A stretch of 64,000 bases of DNA from assembly GCA_021464245.1 (NCBI GenBank), contig JADCRB010000028.1, positions 868,001 through 932,000 of the forward strand. Direction: 5' to 3'. The position numbers and the translations under genes were made by a program. The first letter of the stretch is position 1. Each line of letters starts with the position of its first letter. The notes beneath the pieces were generated by a model, which was given only the letters and a program-made list of their open reading frames with translations, did no database searches and had not been told where the DNA came from. This stretch comes from Carallia brachiata (Eukaryota; Streptophyta; Magnoliopsida; Malpighiales; Rhizophoraceae). Shown here in pieces: positions 1 to 11,556 of the stretch.

Positions 1-319
1 AGAATTGAATGAGGCAGATGGACAGGTCAAACTCACCTGTGTTGGATCTGATTTAATTGGAGAGAATCAGCAACCACAGTACACCGTACCCCCGAACGTG
101 TGGTTTTGCGCATTTCCAGCCAAGGACTATACAATTTCGGCAGACGGTGCAGTTGTCAAAGAGGCACCAAGGGACAGTGAGAGCCACTACTCCCTTGTAG
201 GTTGCACATGTGCACCCGCCTTTCAATTTGAGGACTTTGAGCTGGGAAAACGCTCTGAGCTCGTTTCACTCTTTCCCAAATTTGGGGATCTCCTCTCAAT
301 TCTGACACTACCAGATTAA
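1..319 (+). CDS. Cupin superfamily protein (DUF985/Cupin_5), 3' terminal exon only
   Basis: The open frame runs in from the left edge and stops at 317-319, so only the C-terminal ~100 residues are present. Seen: VPPNVWFCAFPA followed by YSLVGCTCAPAFQFEDFELG, the conserved C-terminal half of the DUF985 / Cupin_5 beta-barrel family (RmlC-like cupins in plants, fungi and bacteria). The final residues, SLFPKFGDLLSILTLPD, are family-like too. The reaction catalysed by this family is not settled, so none is assigned. The first in-frame ATG (base 10) is internal, not a true start. Upstream exons lie outside the window. The family call is firm; gene extent and function are unknown. Confidence 0.85.
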   Translation, partial: ELNEADGQVKLTCVGSDLIGENQQPQYTVPPNVWFCAFPAKDYTISADGAVVKEAPRDSESHYSLVGCTCAPAFQFEDFELGKRSELVSLFPKFGDLLSILTLPD

Positions 320-1004
320 AGATGAGCCACTCCTTGAGTCACTGTGGTGCACATCCTAAACAATAAGCCTACTTCTTGTTCATTTGGGATGTCCAGAATT
401 GTGATGCTGATGCCTTCTTGAGCCATTGAGTAATGAAATATGCTATGAATATGTATCATGAACTATGAATGTGGGCATATAAAGTGACAAAATCTTTGCT
501 TGGGAAAATAATTTATCAAAACAAAATCTTGAGTTTATAATAATGATATTTGATTGACTGCAGTTCCCTTTATGAGGCAAATAGGTTAATCTTGCAAGTA
601 ACTGTGGGGGATGCCTCCCTTAGATTATTTGGCAGCAGTGTTAGTTGACCGAACATTGATCAGAGTATAATCACGTGCTATATAGAAAGTGCACTCCTGG
701 AATAACTAAGTCCGCAGGCATTGCTTTGTTGTTGAGTCTGACTCTCGCATCTACTTTTTTTTTTTTTTTTTTTCTTTTTTGTTTATTAGAGGCCAATTAA
801 ATCATAAACTAATTCATTCATATAAGTCCTTCACCTTTTTCTAGTGTTAGTATTCAATATTTTTAAAATAAAATTTAAAATTTTAATCTTATGTAAAGCT
901 CTTATAATGAAAATAAGGTTTTATATTACATCATTGGTATTTTCTTTTCATATTAGAGTCAATGTTTGTGTTGTGGAATATGTCATAATCATGTTTGTGT
1001 CGTG
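320..1004. other. Intergenic; 3' flank of cupin gene, no gene seen
   Basis: AT-rich sequence with a poly(T) run at about 755-778 and no conserved coding stretch. A unit of about 30 bp beginning tgtttgtg and ending tgtcataatca occurs twice in tandem at about 963-1020; the second copy carries the insertion target of the adjacent SINE. Confidence 0.6.
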
Positions 1005-1384
1005 GAGTATGTCATAATCACCACCAAGGTGATAGTCTGAATGGTATTTAGGCGTGCGTTCCAAATAATCAATCTAGGTTTGAATCTTCGTGCTGCACAA
1101 TTTCTCTCCTGATTAATGTGATGGGTCCTTGCTTGTAAATTGAGTTTGAAGAATATGGTGATAATTGATTGTAAGAATCTGATTTGATATGTTATAGTGA
1201 ATTGTAGAAAAGTCATGCTCAAATCTATTAATATTCGGGTGGTGAGTTCTTTTTATAGTAAAAATTGAATGAAGACGCTAATGGATAACCGTTCACTTCG
1301 GGTCAAGAATCTGATAACTCATATACAGGCAAAGTGATCTTTTTTGTCAAAAAAAAAAAAAAAAAAAAGAGTATGTCATAATCA
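1005..1384 (+). mobile_element. tRNA-related SINE insertion with 16-bp target-site duplication
   Basis: The 16-mer gagtatgtcataatca occurs perfectly at 1005-1020 and at 1369-1384. It brackets about 348 bp that end in a poly(A) tail (about 1349-1368). Within the first 80 bp there is an A-box-like stretch (tagtctgaatggt, about 1034) and a B-box-like stretch (ggtttgaatcttcg, about 1076), in the order and spacing of a pol III promoter. A perfect target duplication plus an A-tail is the hallmark of LINE-mediated SINE insertion, and the perfection implies a fairly recent event. I do not recognise the SINE family. Confidence 0.75.
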
Positions 1385-1455
1385 TAAAAAAAATTAAATA
1401 TAAAATTTTTCCCCAATTTTATTTGGAAATGTTTTTTCTTGATTATGTGGCGACC

Positions 1456-1535
1456 ATTCGTTCATCACACGATTTTTTTTTTTTTTTGACATTAAATGAG
1501 ATTCGTTCATCACACGATTCGTTCATCACACGATT
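1456..1535. repeat. Three copies of a 19-bp motif
   Basis: The 19-mer attcgttcatcacacgatt occurs at 1456-1474, 1501-1519 and 1517-1535 (the last two overlap by three bases). A poly(T) run separates the first two. It lies in the presumed promoter or leader region of the downstream LAZ1-like gene. It may be a slippage-derived repeat; a regulatory role is only a possibility. Confidence 0.7.
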
Positions 1536-1947
1536 AAGAATAAAAGAGAGAGGCAGAGAAATAAATGAGATGACGTGTCGGCTCTTCAGCTGCCAGAGTG
1601 TGCGAACACGTGCCAAAGTTCGAAACCCCAAAACTCTCGCGCGCTTTGCTGACGTGTTCTCTTTTCTGCATGGTTACCTTCCCGTGAAAATTTCCAATAT
1701 CCAGACGACTAAAGAAAGAGAAAAAGGAAAAAAAAAAGAAAAAAAGAAGAAAAAAAGAAAAAGGAAAATAGATTATATATCAGGCATCAAGAATTAAAGG
1801 TTTGAAAAAAAAAAAAAAAAGAATTGGGGCGCCATGTTTTGATTCCTGCTTCGACAACATAACAAGGTAAATTTTTTTTTTATTTTTTTGGGATGAAACG
1901 GTATGACTTTTGTTTTCGGATGAGCAGTGCTGCTCTTGGAGTGCAAG

Positions 1948-1952
<5 letters not shown>

Positions 1953-1993
<41 letters not shown>

Positions 1994-2198
1994 CTGTTTT
2001 TAGAATATTTCTTTTGATAAATTCTTTTTATGGAAGATTTTTAAAGATGGGTTTTGATGGATGTGGGAAACTAATAACAATTTCAGGCATTTATGTCGAA
2101 GTTGGATTTGCTTTACAGCGGTAAACTTCTAGTATTGTTTTTCATTTCTGGGAATTATGTAATTGTTTTTTGGGAAGAAGAAGAAGAAGAAGAAGAAG
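1953..2198. repeat. (CT)n and (GAA)n microsatellites
   Basis: A pure CT dinucleotide run covers about 1953-1988 and a GAA-type run about 2174-2198. If the LAZ1-like gene has a 5' UTR intron (donor candidate at 1867, acceptor at 2391-2392), both tracts lie inside it. Confidence 0.85.
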
Positions 2199-2430
2199 TC
2201 AGTACAGATTGCTTTCAATCTGCTTTGAACTGAAATGGACTAATTAGCCACTTGAAAATTTATGAACTGTTCAATATGTTAGACTGTTTGTTGTCATTTT
2301 GATCCCGTAATTAAGTTGTTTTTGCGTAGCAGAATGATATTGCGCTTGTGGGATTTTAGTTTTTTTTTTTTTTTTTTTGGGTTTTAATTTAGATCATGTT
2401 GAGAGTGGAATAAGGAAAATCCTGGAGAGA

Positions 2431-5400
2431 ATGGAAATGGCAATGATGATGGCAACACCCAATGATGATGCCATGTATGGGTATGGTTATAGGAAATTGC
2501 ACCCACCAGCTCTTATCATTGGCGGATGCTTTGCTCTTGTTGCAGTGTCCCTCTCTTTCTTTCTTATGTTCCAGCATCTCAGATCATACACCAATCCTGC
2601 GGTTCGTTTCTTGCCCTCGGAACATATCATACTTGCAGTTGCAGCTTCAAGATAGATAACATGCCGTTGCATTGTAATTGTTACACTATTTGATTGATGA
2701 TCAATGCCATGTTGTATTTACTATGATAAGATGTGTTGCGTGTTTGACTTTGCTAAAATCTCTAGGAGCCTTATGATCATCACGCTGCTATAACATTTGT
2801 CACTCTTGTTAATTTGCACATGCAATAAGTGTGGCTTGTACGCTGCTTAATTCCAATGTGTTTCTCACATGGCAATCCCCATAACTATATCATTGGAGAT
2901 ATTACTTAATGTCTATTGTTTGAACCAGGAACAAAAATGGATAGTAGCAGTTATCTTCATGGTTCCTGTCTACGCTACTGAATCAGTAAGGATCTATATA
3001 TCTTCTTCAATATGGATTGTCTTACACTTTCTGCATGCCTTAAATGGACAGTATTTGAATGGGATTAACATTAGTGGTTCCTTGGGAGGAAATGCTTGAG
3101 AGCATGCCTTTTAAGGTTAAATTCTTCAATGTTTTTTATTATCACTTTTGATTATCTGCATAGATGGATGTGTCTTAAAGGTTGATTTCCCCTTGCAGTT
3201 CATATCACTGTGGAATCCAAGGCTGTCTTTCGTGTGTGACATTTTAAGAAGTTGTTATGAAGCATTTGCCTTGTACTCATTTGGGAGGTATTTGGTTGCT
3301 TGTCTAGGTAAGTTGATACTCTCAGTTTCTTTCATTGTCCTGAGTGTATTGCTAATTCTATCTGCTTTGATGTAATGGGGCCACCATTTCCATCTTGGAC
3401 GTATAACAATGGTGTACCAGTGCTAATCAAACATGTAAAATTGCTTGAATTTGAGAAAGAATTAATTACGTCGATTTAACATTTAACGATGCTTGAGCAA
3501 CCATGGCTCTGGAGAAGCCTAACTTTCAATTATTTTGCATTTAGTTTTGGTCTTTGTATTAGTTGTATGAGCTCCAAAGAAATTACATAAAAGGGAAATT
3601 ATGATAGGTGGAGAAAGAAGAGTCTTAGAAATTCTTGAAAATGAATCAAGGGAGGAGCTCAGCACGCAATTGCTAGAAGAAACAAATCAGAATCGAGGCA
3701 CGCCACGGAGGTCTTTTGTTAGCTTTTTCTTCCGGCCATTGGCTCTTGGGAGTGATTTGTTCATAATCGAAAGATTCGGTCTCGTCCAATATGTAAGCAT
3801 TTGCTTTTGAATTTATATATTTTCATCAAAATGTTATTTGGGTTCTAATATTTTTCATTTTAGCCCAGATGATTCTGAAGACATTTTGTGCATTCTTGGC
3901 ATTTATATTGGAGCTTTTTGGCATTTATGGCGATGGGGAATTCAAGTGGTACTATGGGTACGTACTTGATTGATACTGGTATGGTCCTAGTAGTTGTCTT
4001 ATCTTGCCTTTGTGCTTGCAATTCTTTAAATCTTGGGACACTTCGTTGGAAGCCACAAGGTCTCACTGTTGTGCTCTTTTTCTAGGAGAAATATTCTGTC
4101 AAGTAAATGAACTAGTAAATTGGCGCGGCTGTTTGTGAGGAATAAAATCTTACTCTATATTTTGAAAGGATATCTTCTTCCTGTACAACCAATACTGTTC
4201 TAGCTGCAATAGTATGAGGATGTTTCCTGGCCCTTTTTTTTTTTTTGTTCACTAGCTAACTTGCTCTAATTCATTTGCAGATATCCATACATAGCAGTAG
4301 TGTTGAACTTCAGTCAAATGTGGGCATTATATTGTCTCATCCAGTTCTACAATGTAATGTATGAAAAACTTAAACCAATAAGGCCACTCGCAAAATTTGT
4401 CAGCTTCAAGGCCATTGTGTTTGCTACGTGGTGGCAAGGTGTGGGTATTGCACTACTGTGTGCTTTTGGTGTTCTTCCCAAGGAGGGAAAATTTCAAACA
4501 GGGTTGCAAAATTTTTTGATTTGTATTGAAGTAAGTTGCTGTAACTTTTGTGAACAATATCATTTTTTTTAAAAAAAAAAATTCTTTTGATCTTTGGTCA
4601 ACATTTGAAGGTTGGGCCTAATGGTAAGGTTATTTAAGTCACGTGATAAGTTCGGGTGACAGAAATAAGGTATGACTATTTACATCTGACCTTTCCTAGA
4701 CCCATGTTGTGAAAGTCTCGTACGCTAGAATACCCTTTGATCAAAATCTCTGCCTGTGACTCAGCAAATTTTTAGGGTGTCTTCAGGCTGCAATTTTGAT
4801 TACTTGTAAGTTTTGAGGGAATTTTGTAACTGTCAATTGCAGTAACAACCAAACGGTGCCCATGTCTAATGTTACAGAGATTTTGTGCCCCAACATTCAT
4901 TTTTCCTTGACAGGCATTCATTATACTCTAGCTAATTTGTTCGATTCTACGGTGTGCAGATGGCTATTGCAGCCGTGGCTCATGTATCTGTATTTTCAGC
5001 AGAACCTTATCATTTCATTCCTTCTTCTGTATACGGAAAGGTAACCACTGAAACAACCAAAGGAGAGCTGAAGTTGGAGTTGGAGGAGGGTGGTAAGGAG
5101 AAACCAGCAATGCTTGAAAAGAAAGAAACTCATGTAGAGGCTCCAGGAACAAGTGTCACTGAGAGTGTACAGGACATTGTTCTTCGAGGCGGTCAATCTG
5201 TGAGTCTACCTAAGCGTCGTTATGTATTCTTCATTTGTTACGATCATCGCTTGTGGATCATATACTACCACAAAAATTTTTGGCAGGTTGTCAAGGATGT
5301 TGTATTGACCATAAATCAAGCAATTGGACCTGTTGAGAAGGGTGTGACGAAGATCCAAGAGACTCTTCACCATCGATCAGTGGGCTCAGCGGATGCAGAA

Positions 5401-5436
5401 GAGGTGGAGGTAAAAGTGGAAGAACACGTGGAATAA
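2431..5436 (+). CDS. LAZ1/DUF300 family membrane protein (TMEM184/OSTalpha-like), complete
   Basis: Eight coding exons: 2431-2601, 2929-2985, 3199-3307, 3608-3792, 3869-3957, 4281-4530, 4960-5199 and 5287-5436. All have GT-AG borders and keep phase, giving 416 residues. Family marks: KWIVAVIFMVPVYATES, SCYEAFALYSFGRYLVACL, YPYIAVVLNFSQMWALYCL and a KPLAKF-like stretch (RPLAKFVSFKAIVFATWWQG). These are the helices of the DUF300 (organic solute transporter Ostalpha / LAZ1) family, with about seven membrane segments. The tail is charged and rich in Glu and Lys. Arabidopsis LAZ1 acts at the tonoplast in brassinosteroid signalling and programmed cell death; whether this paralogue does so is inferred. 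The first ATG in the frame is 2431, just after a splice acceptor at 2391-2392, so a 5' UTR intron is likely. It ends 670 bp from the convergent VWA gene. Confidence 0.9.
4600..4738 (+). mobile_element. Diverged Au-like SINE in an intron of the LAZ1-like gene
   Basis: The sequence contains cctaatggtaaggtt, a central caaggta-like block (ataaggtatgac), tacatctgacctttcc, agaccc and a terminal ataccctttg. This is the recognisable order of the plant Au SINE family (tRNA-derived head, then the conserved tail about serial GACCCTTCC / GGGAGCCT blocks). It is strongly diverged, with no clear target duplication seen, so it is old. It sits in the intron between 4531 and 4959. Confidence 0.65.
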
Positions 5437-6105
5437 AATATTACTGGAAGTTAAAGGCGCGTATCACTCATACGGGGAAAAAAGAGAGTGAGAGACATGA
5501 AACGTATTGATGGAGGCTTGGCGGTAAAATGAAAAGTGAGGACTTGCTCTGATCACTGTTACTGATAGCTTTTCAGTGATAATTTGTTTGCTACTTTGCA
5601 CCCCGCAAAGAATTTTAAGAGGCAAAATTAACTGGATAGCTTTTCAGTGGGATTGCTGAACTCTGCTCTTCCTATGAGCACCAGGAGACTTCAGATCGGA
5701 AGACAAATTAATTCTAGTAACTGGATAAAATGCTTGCCATTCAACAGGCTGTTATCAGCTGCTGATCTATTAGATTTTGCAGCAGCTATCTCTAAAGCAT
5801 AGTTTATAGTTATATGGAATTCTAAACGATCAAATGGATCACATTTCAAAAGGGCTCTCCGTATCACGCGATTCACTTGTCAGCATCGGAATTGCATTTT
5901 CCAGTATCGTATTTCTGCAATGTAATCTCCACTGAATCTGGCGAATTGCGAAGTATAGAGTTTGAGCAACGACACAATAACACCAGCTCAGGAAAGAATA
6001 AGATAATAGCTAACGTGCACTGTGCACATAAACATTAGACAATTTTCGCTCATATACACCTGTGGGACATGTACAATGACTGGAAAAAGAATTGGGACCA
6101 AGTTT
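5437..6105. other. Convergent 3' intergenic region, no gene
   Basis: Short gap between the 3' ends of the LAZ1-like gene and the VWA gene. It should contain both 3' UTRs. No conserved open frame was seen on either strand. Confidence 0.6.
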
Positions 6106-9100
6106 TTAGCTTCCATCATCTCCACAGCACAATGTTGAACAGCACTCGAGGCAACCAAGGCAGACTAGTGCAGTGAAAAGCTGGGTTAATACTATGGCAC
6201 ATTGGTCATTCATCCTGGAGCAACACTGGATGCAGCACATACAACAGCATTTCTCCCACATGCTGGCACAGCAATTTGAAGCTGCTTTAATGATGATTTC
6301 AGCCGCTTCTGGCAACTTTGGTTCTTCGATTCCTGGACGGGTGTTTGCAGCAGTTGCAGTCACATTGCCAAAGCCAACACAGAGGCTACGAAGCAGTGTT
6401 CTTCTCTGGCCTTGCGAGCCAACATTAAAGGAATCACTTTTCTGTGATAACTGTTCACAAAAAAAATGAACATTAGCCATAATTTGTAATTTTGCAACAT
6501 ATTTGTAGGTTCTACGTCAATAATTACCTTATGCCTTCCGCTAGAATTTGTCTCTTCCCTTTGTCTTTCTGTCTCGATCAATGCCATACGGGTGTACTCG
6601 GACACAACACCACTCCATATGCTTATCATGGTAACCTGCAACGAAAAGAACTTCCATTACCAGTTCTATTTGTCTACTACATGGAAACTTGGCTTCAGGA
6701 TAAGTAGAAGCTGTCGTGCAGTAAATAATAGCCAAGAAGGGGAAAACAAACCCTCTAGGAAGGAGAAAACTTATGGAATCACTCTTAAATTCTATTCATG
6801 AATTGAGGCTCAGGATCATAAGATGAGAAAACTTATAGCCACAGAAACAAGGAGAATGCTAATTAATTCCACCACAGACCTTCTCTTCAAGTTGTTTATT
6901 TTCTGAGAACCAAGCCTGGGCTGTGAGCAGATCAATCTCTTCTTTTGCAAAAACCTGTTACATGAACAAAATTGTAAGTGCAAAACAATAAAGCATCCAG
7001 ATGCCTAAAGCTTTTCCCAACAAGAATGTGACCTTAATGCAGGCTATCAAGTGAGATTACAGTGAACTCATCGAGTAAGGCTCATCATGACCAAAAAGGC
7101 ATTTGCAGCTCCATGACTATATTATGTAAAACAAAAAATGACCATTCAAATAGATAGAACAGCATAAACAGAAAAGTGAGTTGCATGAATATAAAACAAA
7201 TCAAATAGATAGAACAGCATAGAACAGAAAACAAATTGATATACACCAATAACAGCAACGAGACCCAGGAGTGAAAATTATAACCACCATCTGCATTATC
7301 ATAACTCAGCAAAGTACCAGAGTGGTCAAAAGGCCTCTAGTGAACAAAAGGGGAGAGGATAAAAAACAATCAGGACATTGCCGTGCATGACATTGGCAGA
7401 ACTAGTGGAGCCACAAAAATAGGCATGGGCTAGACATACCCAGACAATAAAGTTCTGAAACAAGTATCACATGCCTACAATCCAAAAAATATGAAGAAAA
7501 CAATACACAGATTTCAATGTGAAAACCAATACAACTTGGCACCTTACCTTCTCAAGAGGTATGTCCTTTGCCTTTTGTATCTTTAAGTCTATTACAAAGT
7601 TACTAAGATCTCCTAGAACACCTTTTGCTTTGAGGAAGTCAGGGAAATCACCTTTATATCTCCCTGAAACAGTCAATGGACTTTCAGATGAGAGGTCTGG
7701 AATATGCATAGGGTACACCTATCAAAAATTGCAAAAGAATGAGAGAAAACATCAAATCCATACAACTCAGGTCAAAAGACAGACAGTTAAAGAAACAAAG
7801 GAATTATATCGGAGTGGGATCAGCACCATAGTTGACAGAAAATAGATGACTTGAAAATTATGAAGCAACCTTCTGATTTCATATTGCAATGGAATTTCAA
7901 AAAGCAAAAGCAACTTCAGCGCTAGAAATCTTCATATTGCAATAGACTGACAAAGAAAGGAAAAGTAGGAAACTTCAGTTTTAAAACCTTCATGAATGAT
8001 GGATGAGGAATTTGGATTTAGGTGTCACATACATAACAATTGAAAAAAAAAAAAAACAAATAGTAAACAACTGGCTTAACCATAAACTAAGGAAGCAATT
8101 AGGAAAGGGCATGGAAGGAAACTGAGCTGACTTGGTAAGGTTGAATAAAACCCCTGATGAATCCATTTCGTACCTCAACTTCATCAAGATCATCAAATGA
8201 TTTGAAGGTTATATTGGCAACAATGGTTGACGAAGCTCTGCTTAAGAACTTCTGCATTCGAGATTCAACCAAATCTGACCATAAACAAGTGAATATTAGA
8301 GTGACATAATTATTACGTGCACAGGAAAAAAAAAAAAAAAGAAAAAAAGATACTCTTTACCTAGTTGATGGAAAACTTATTTTTGCAGTCAAAGTGTTAG
8401 AGATTCAATAGTCACTACCTTGAAGGGCCCAGGACTCATGTTAATTTTATGACAGAAGTGTATGCCCCCTGCATTTATGTCTATGGAGTATGGACATCCA
8501 TGCTTTAAATTCACGCCAATTAAATGATCGAAAACACAGGCCAGTTCCTCAAAAATTGCAGAACCTCTGACCTGTCCTAAAAAATTCCAAGTTATCTCAG
8601 AAACTTCTCACCATTTAGTTCAATTTATCCAACTCCTAATTTTGGAACAGCGATATCTTCTACACCACTCGTTCATGGTAGCAACCTCCCTTCCCTTTCA
8701 GCACAAAGGAAAAAGAAGCAGAATAATAGAAGAAAACAGTGACAAGCTTGAGAGGGAAGCAAAGCCTTAAACTAGAGTGCAGGACCAACCTACATCATAT
8801 GCAGCATCATATTGTCCTCTGCTAAGAATTGCAAGCATTTTCAGGAAATGGTGATTACAATATGAACCTGCCATGTTGAAAATGCCAAATTTAAGAAGAG
8901 CAAGTGTACAGACACAATTTTATAAAATTCCCAGGGACTATCATTGAAAAAAAAGTGATAAGAAGCTTGTCCCAACAGTGGTATAAGCGTCATAAGTTAG
9001 TAAGTACGTCAAAAACTGTCTGCTCCAACCCCTTGTGCCACACCCAAGAGATAGGGTAATGCTGCCAATCCAAGTGTCAGAAGCACAAAACATAAGAATC

Positions 9101-11556
9101 CATTACCTATGCCAAATGTGTACAAACGTGGACATATGGATCCTTCATCTGTCAGGTAACTTTTCACTACATCACAAATGTGCCTTTCGTCTTCCACAGA
9201 CCCGTCAGAAACAAGGAAGATGACAGGGATAGAACCTTGGGTGTTGGATACCATCTCTATTGCCTGGAAGAATGGCACAGCGTAAGTCAGAAATTTTTGT
9301 GCAGACACATTGTTTGTTAAACTGGGACTAAAGGGGCTATGCCAAAGGATCCTGATAGTGTACAAACATCCCATTTTCCACTTAGAGTTAATATGAATAG
9401 ATTACAATGTCTATTATGCATGCATCCATGCATATAAAGACAAGATCAACAAACTATATGAGAAAAATGACCTTATTTAGGGCAAGTAAAATATTTGTAC
9501 TTCCTCCTGCAATGAAGTTTGCATTAGTCCACTGAACAGCACTTTCAACTGTTTCCTTTGTAGCCAATTCCATTGATGATGAGAATAGATATGTCTCTCC
9601 ATTAAATGCTATAATGTTGAATGAATCTTTTGGATCAAGCTCATCAAGGGCGGCAAATAATGCATTCTTTGTACCCTCAAGCGGCTTTGCTTCCATGCTT
9701 CCACTTATGTCAACAACAAATACTATCTCTTTTCTGAAAACCTATCAGATTGATCAAGATGAGGATAGATAGAATGAAAAGTAGAGAATCAACAAAGCAG
9801 CTGTGTGACTGACCACAGACTGAACTAACCTTCCTACTTTGCTGATCTCCTGGAAAAAGATAGGCACAGAACATCTCTCTTTGATCAGGATCGTGCACGG
9901 ATGGAGATTGAAGAAGTACTCCACCAAATATATGACTTGAAGAAACCTAAACAAGCACATAATCATGCCAGAATCAACTCTTCACAAGTTAAAATAGAAC
10001 TTCCATCCTCAAAGATGCTGGAGCATTACTAATTTCTCGATTCTACATTCCAACAAAGCAACCATGAATAAGAAGAAATCAAGACCAGGATGATAGGAGA
10101 CTTACACTATATGAGACAGAAAGGTCCATATTTGTCCAAGTCAGAACATCTGATTCATATAAGAAACCCACTTTTCCCACTTCACGTTGTACTTCCTAGA
10201 AAATTACCAAAGGTTTACATCAGTTGCCGGAGTATCACCAATAAAATGCAGTACAAAGGGACGCAATGTCGGGGATTCACCTTCAAAGGATGACTAGTTG
10301 CTCTGCAAACGATTTCAGTTGTGGTACCAGAATTCACGTTCAGTTCTATCTTTTCTTTTCTAGCTATCTTTTTCACCACAGGATTAACATACTCGGGAAA
10401 ACTGAATGGCACCACCAATGAGAACTGCCCATCGTCATATGACAATTTTTGCACCCAGCTGACTTTAATTGATAGAACAGAACCTCCATCAACCTTAAAC
10501 CATAGGAAATTATATGATTAGAAGAAACTAGATTACAACAACAATAACAACAACAACAACTAAGCCTTAATCCCAAATTTAATTGAGATGATAGTTTCAA
10601 AAGGCTTTTTTTTTTTTAATAATTTAGTTTCTTCTCATTCTACATACTTTAACTAAAGCAGAAAAGAAAATTGACATTCACAAGGAAGAATGGGTAGTTA
10701 CCTTTGGATGGTAAGAGTAAATATATGGGGCTTCAGAAAGCCTCCATTTTCGGGTCGGAATTCCTTGTCCAAATCTTTCTTGTCTTCCACCGCAATCAGT
10801 TCAGTACGGTATGACTTTCTATCAACCTCTGTCTCGACACCTAGAACTGAACCCTGTTAGCCAAATAATGCATTGCTTGAGAACTTAAAACAACCAGAAG
10901 CCTGAAACTATCAAATAGTCTCAAACAACAATGGTAGAGCAAAACAAAAAGAGCTTCATTCATTATGCAGATTAACTTTACGTAACAATAAAATAGTAAT
11001 GCAGTTCATCCAAGGATATTTAACAACTAATCTGTTTTTTCTTTTTTCAAATTTTAATCATCAAACGGCACATATCACTTTGTGACCTAATGTTTCTAAC
11101 TAATATTTGCAAAAAAAAAAGAAAGAAAAAGCCTTCAAAAAAAATATATTAATCGGATTTACCCACCCGGTTGCCCATAGGAATGGCGATGCGGCAATCG
11201 CAGCTCTTACTGCCCATAACACAATGGACCCTCCAGGATCCGATAACCCGAACCATCAGAGTGTCCAGATAGCTATTCGCCTCCATCTCGATATGGTTCA
11301 TCTGAAGAGGAATGAGCGCCGGGGGATCGCACCTGCCGTGCACGTGAGGCTGGTAGCTGGCCAAATCCGGATTATCCACGATGGCCGGGTCGGAGATGAC
11401 GGCGTAGACCATCGGCGCCTTGGGGAGGTGGGCGTCGGGGGATTTCTCCATGAACGGCGGAGGCTTGGGCGGCGAGACAGCCCTGTCATTGCCGAAGTAT
11501 ATCCTCCTGGATAGGTTGAGCCCATCCTCCACCGATTTCGCAAATTCCTCGGCCAT
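6106..11556 (-). CDS. VWA-domain, inter-alpha-trypsin inhibitor heavy chain-like protein
   Basis: Thirteen exons on the minus strand: 11167-11556, 10702-10853, 10281-10493, 10106-10195, 9830-9946, 9472-9741, 9107-9263, 8790-8867, 8174-8274, 7548-7718, 6880-6954, 6528-6635 and 6106-6450, about 755 residues. The product matches the Arabidopsis At1g19110 type throughout. The N-terminus is MAEEFAKSVEDGLNLSRRIY. A VIT-like beta region contains FSFPEYVNPVVKK. The VWA domain has a MIDAS DxSxS (VVDISGSM) and SDGSVEDERHICDVV. A Cys-rich hydrophobic C-terminus contains EKCCCMCCIQCC and ends CGDDGS. The MIDAS suggests metal-dependent ligand binding; the plant role is unknown. Exon 2 ends two bases into a codon while exon 3 begins a new codon, so one base appears missing at that junction unless a downstream acceptor (exon start 10458) is used. 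All other junctions keep frame. Confidence 0.88.

Noticed and set aside
11107..11514. Plus-strand 135-codon frame
   Set aside because: Shadow of exon 1 of the VWA gene, whose minus-strand protein is conserved.
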